The notes beneath the pieces are model-generated. The model was not told the DNA's origin and searched no databases. It saw only the letters and a program-made list of their open reading frames with translations. Below, one piece after another: positions 48,420 to 50,641 of a stretch of 50,641 nt of DNA. Origin of the DNA: VMEP01 sp964414265 (GTDB lineage: Bacteria; Patescibacteriota; Minisyncoccia; Phycocordibacterales; VMEP01); NCBI GenBank assembly GCA_964414265.1, contig CAYPVT010000001.1:1-50641 (forward strand), in the 5' to 3' direction. Each line of letters begins with the position of its first letter. Positions within the stretch are counted from its first letter, which is position 1. Made by a program: the position numbers and the translations under genes.

Positions 48420-49691
48420 TTAATACTCCCTCATTGAAACTTGAGCATCAACTTTCTTAACGAGATCAAGAACAACTGAGACAACGATAAGCAAAGCTGT
48501 CCCACCTATTGCGAGCGTTGAGATGCCAGTTAATCCTTGCATTATTAGAGGCAAAACGGCGATAGCGCCAAGGAATAATGCGCCGAATAGAGTAATGCGA
48601 TTTAAAATCTTAGCGATATATTCAGAGGTTGATTGTCCTGGGCGAACACCTGGGATAAATGCTCCGTTTTTCTGTAGGTTCGTTGCGATTGAATCTGGGT
48701 CAAAAGTGACCGCGGTGTAAAAATAAGTGAAGAGAAAAACAAGAATGAAGTAAAAAATTCCATAAACCCAACTATTTTGAGAGAAAGAAATAAGGAATGA
48801 AGAAATAGCCTGCAATATGCTATTGCTAAATGTTGCCAAAAAAGCGCCAATCATTTGAGGAAAGAGAAGAATTGAGAGGGCAAAAATTATTGGAATAACA
48901 CCAGCCTGATTAATACGTAATGGTAGATAGGTTGAAACCCCGCCAAACATCTTGGTCCCCCGAACACGCTTTGCATATGTTACAGGTAGCGGACGTTCGG
49001 CTTCTGTGACAAACACAACACCGGCGACAATTAACAACCCTGCGACCAAAAATGCGAGGTATAAAGGAATCTGAGAAACATCAAAGGTGAACAACATCTG
49101 TCCAACGCTTGATGGAACACTCGAGACGATACCGGCAAAAATAATAAGGGAAACCCCATTGCCAATTCCGTATTGTGAAATCAATTCTCCGAGCCACATC
49201 AACAAAACGGTACCACCGGTGATAACGATAAGGTTTGTTACTTTACTAAAAAGAGTGAGGTGTTCAATTATTCCCTGTCGCTCAAGCAAAACAAGCAAAC
49301 TAAATCCCTGAATAAGAGCGAGTGGTAATGTAATGAGGCGTGAGTACTGGGTAAATTTGCGACGACCCAAATCACCTTCCTCGTGATACATCTGCTTTAA
49401 ACTAGGCACCATTATCGTCAAAAGCTGCATGATAATAGAGGCCGTAATATACGGACCAACTCCAAGCATTACTATCGACAAGGTCGCCAAACCACCTCCA
49501 GAAAAAATATTAAGCAAACCTAAAAATTGATTACCACTCAAAAACTGAGACAAGCGAAGTGGATCAACGCCAGGAATTGGAATAGCAGCCAAAGCACGGA
49601 AAACAAAAAGCATGAAAACAACAAAAAGGATGCGCTTTAAAAGAGCTCTGTCGCCGATTATGATTTTGAGCTTGTTTATAAATGCGTCCAT
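48420..49691 (-). CDS. secY: Protein translocase subunit SecY
   Basis: Channel of the Sec translocase. About 423 residues from the ATG at 49691; an upstream alternative would overlap rplO. Ten hydrophobic segments, with the plug-region start FRALAAIPIPGVDPLRL, the GGGLATLSIVMLGVGPYITASIIMQLL stretch, and cytoplasmic loops with KRVRGTKMFGGVSTYLPLRIN. Downstream of rplO as in the spc operon. Confidence 0.97.
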   Translation of the reverse strand: MDAFINKLKIIIGDRALLKRILFVVFMLFVFRALAAIPIPGVDPLRLSQFLSGNQFLGLLNIFSGGGLATLSIVMLGVGPYITASIIMQLLTIMVPSLKQMYHEEGDLGRRKFTQYSRLITLPLALIQGFSLLVLLERQGIIEHLTLFSKVTNLIVITGGTVLLMWLGELISQYGIGNGVSLIIFAGIVSSVPSSVGQMLFTFDVSQIPLYLAFLVAGLLIVAGVVFVTEAERPLPVTYAKRVRGTKMFGGVSTYLPLRINQAGVIPIIFALSILLFPQMIGAFLATFSNSILQAISSFLISFSQNSWVYGIFYFILVFLFTYFYTAVTFDPDSIATNLQKNGAFIPGVRPGQSTSEYIAKILNRITLFGALFLGAIAVLPLIMQGLTGISTLAIGGTALLIVVSVVLDLVKKVDAQVSMREY

Positions 49692-49701
49692 AAAATTTTT
49701 A

Positions 49702-50151
49702 TTATTCAACCTTTCCACCAACCGACTCGACTATTTCTTTCGCCTTTACAGACATTGAGCATCCTTTGAAGGTGAAATTCTTATTGAGTGTTCCTCTCGC
49801 TAAAATCTTGATTGGAGGGAACTTACCTGAAACCTTTCTGATTAGTTTATTTTCTGCGAGAACTTCTGGTGTTATAACAGAGCCAGCTGGAAATACTTTT
49901 TCAAGAAGATCGATGTTTACAACAGCAGTAGTAACAATACTTGAATTAACTGTGCGAGCACGGTTCATACCATGACCACGGCGTTTTGGTAACTTCTTGA
50001 TGGTATCGCGCATTTGTGGGCGTCTCTTGTTACCAGCGCGAGCTTTCTGTCCTTTGGTACCACGACCAGAAGTCTTGCCACGCTTTCCACCGCGCCCAAC
50101 AGCTGGGTTTTTCTTATTTTTAGTATTCCTTTTTACGTTATGAGTTTGCAT
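49702..50151 (-). CDS. rplO: 50S ribosomal protein L15
   Basis: A 149-residue protein with RGGKRGKTSGRGTKGQKARAG in the N-terminal extension and a C-terminal domain with ILARGTLNKNFTFKGCSMSVKAKEIVE. Placed between rpsE and secY; rpmD (L30), which often lies here, is absent, as in many reduced genomes. Confidence 0.97.
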   Translation of the reverse strand: MQTHNVKRNTKNKKNPAVGRGGKRGKTSGRGTKGQKARAGNKRRPQMRDTIKKLPKRRGHGMNRARTVNSSIVTTAVVNIDLLEKVFPAGSVITPEVLAENKLIRKVSGKFPPIKILARGTLNKNFTFKGCSMSVKAKEIVESVGGKVE

Positions 50152-50156
50152 GGTAT

Positions 50157-50641
50157 TTATTTACTAACCTTATCTTCTGTTGCGACCGTGGCATTAGACT
50201 TAACTCCTTTCAACATCTTTAATGCTTTAACCGTTGCCATCGCGATATTAAGAGAGTTCTTACTTCCAGAAAAAACTTTTCCAGTAATGTCTTTCACTCC
50301 AGCTAAATCAGCAACAATACGAACCGCGCTACCCGCGATAAGTCCGCGTGATTTGTTAGGCATTAACATCACTGTTCCGCTTGAGTATTTTGCTTCCACG
50401 TCGTGAGGAATAGACATTTTCTTATTCAAAGAAACCTTGAACATGTTCTTCTTAGCTGAACGCATTGCCTTTTCAATTGCGAGTGCTGTGTCTCCGGCTT
50501 TACCCATTCCAACTCCAACAGTTCCCTTTCGATCACCTGCGACCAACACAACACTAAAACTAAACCTACGGCCACCGGCAACAACACGAGCAACACGACG
50601 AATATTTATTATCTTGTGATCAAATTCAGGCTTAACTCTTT
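50157..50641 (-). CDS. rpsE: 30S ribosomal protein S5, N terminus outside the window
   Basis: The reading frame runs to the window edge: FDHKIINIRRVARVVAGGRRFSFSVVLVAGDRKGTVGVGMGKA is the S5 N-terminal double-stranded RNA-binding domain, and IPHDVEAKYSSGTVMLMPNKSRG the C-terminal domain. Only the first residues are missing. Six bases before rplO. Confidence 0.95.
   Translation of the reverse strand, partial: RVKPEFDHKIINIRRVARVVAGGRRFSFSVVLVAGDRKGTVGVGMGKAGDTALAIEKAMRSAKKNMFKVSLNKKMSIPHDVEAKYSSGTVMLMPNKSRGLIAGSAVRIVADLAGVKDITGKVFSGSKNSLNIAMATVKALKMLKGVKSNATVATEDKVSK

Overview
The window looks like part of an AT-rich chromosome from a Candidate Phyla Radiation bacterium, most likely a Parcubacteria-type member of Patescibacteria. 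The signs are many short genes, single-copy housekeeping genes that each stand in small clusters, a type IV pilus locus of monoderm type with no secretin gene, a secreted protein carrying the SDNIGWISFN repeat that I associate with Parcubacteria, several tRNA genes without an encoded CCA, and few clear Shine-Dalgarno sites. TGA is used as a stop (for example in the fic and beta-CASP genes), so the standard bacterial code applies. The phylum call is inference from these traits, not from a marker search.

Layout. 1-4,954 (minus): partial tRNA-Gln, then pyrG, ftsX, ftsE, prfB, tRNA-Thr(CGT) and an HNH nuclease gene. 4,955-6,451: tRNA-Thr(GGT), tRNA-Asp, tRNA-Met-type and initiator tRNA, mixed with duplicated tRNA pieces, a 187-bp tandem duplication and a GIY-YIG gene set between two copies of the tRNA-Asp 5' end. 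6,542-22,618 (minus): a membrane protein, gatA, gatC, ligA, then a complete type IV pilus locus (minor pilins, prepilin peptidase, two major-type prepilins, pilC, pilT, a response regulator, pilB, pilO/N/M). 22,704-28,799 (mostly plus): comF, tRNA-Ser with a 0.5-kb tail of repeats, a compositionally foreign NUDIX gene, a DedA-type gene, recG, tRNA-Ile and a PHP-domain gene. 28,961-32,572: ftsH, smpB, a second GIY-YIG gene and tmRNA. 32,573-37,910: an accessory island, all genes on the minus strand, holding an HNH-type gene, two related small membrane proteins, a Panacea toxin-antitoxin pair, a Fic protein, and two identical copies of a DsrE-like gene inside 383-bp perfect direct repeats. 38,008-39,698 (plus): a zinc-ribbon microprotein, tRNA-Ala and infC-rpmI-rplT. 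39,753-50,641 (minus): LOG-family protein, beta-CASP nuclease, a candidate structured RNA, ndk, a large coupling-type ATPase, the GWISFN surface protein, map, adk, secY, rplO and partial rpsE (the end of the spc ribosomal operon).

The most unusual content is a family of about 17 short non-coding elements built from two hairpins. Each core begins with GGAG followed by a hairpin, then GAG and a G-rich link, then a second hairpin closed by GGTC/GACC. Apical loops are very often CAGCAG while the stems differ from copy to copy with compensating changes. The cores sit at the tip of a larger inverted repeat whose arms are specific to each locus: either a terminator-like stem between genes, or a forward and an inverted copy of the adjoining tRNA or tmRNA 3' end. 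A second palindrome type (CCCGCCCGA ... TCGGGCGGG) sits inside duplicated tRNA 5' ends. I infer a hairpin-tip-seeking repeat, possibly REP/BIME-like and moved in trans, but no transposase for it lies in this window.

The genes otherwise describe DNA uptake and surface pili (pil locus plus comF), DNA repair (ligA, recG), envelope division and protein quality control (ftsE/X, ftsH, secY), and translation with ribosome rescue (smpB plus tmRNA).
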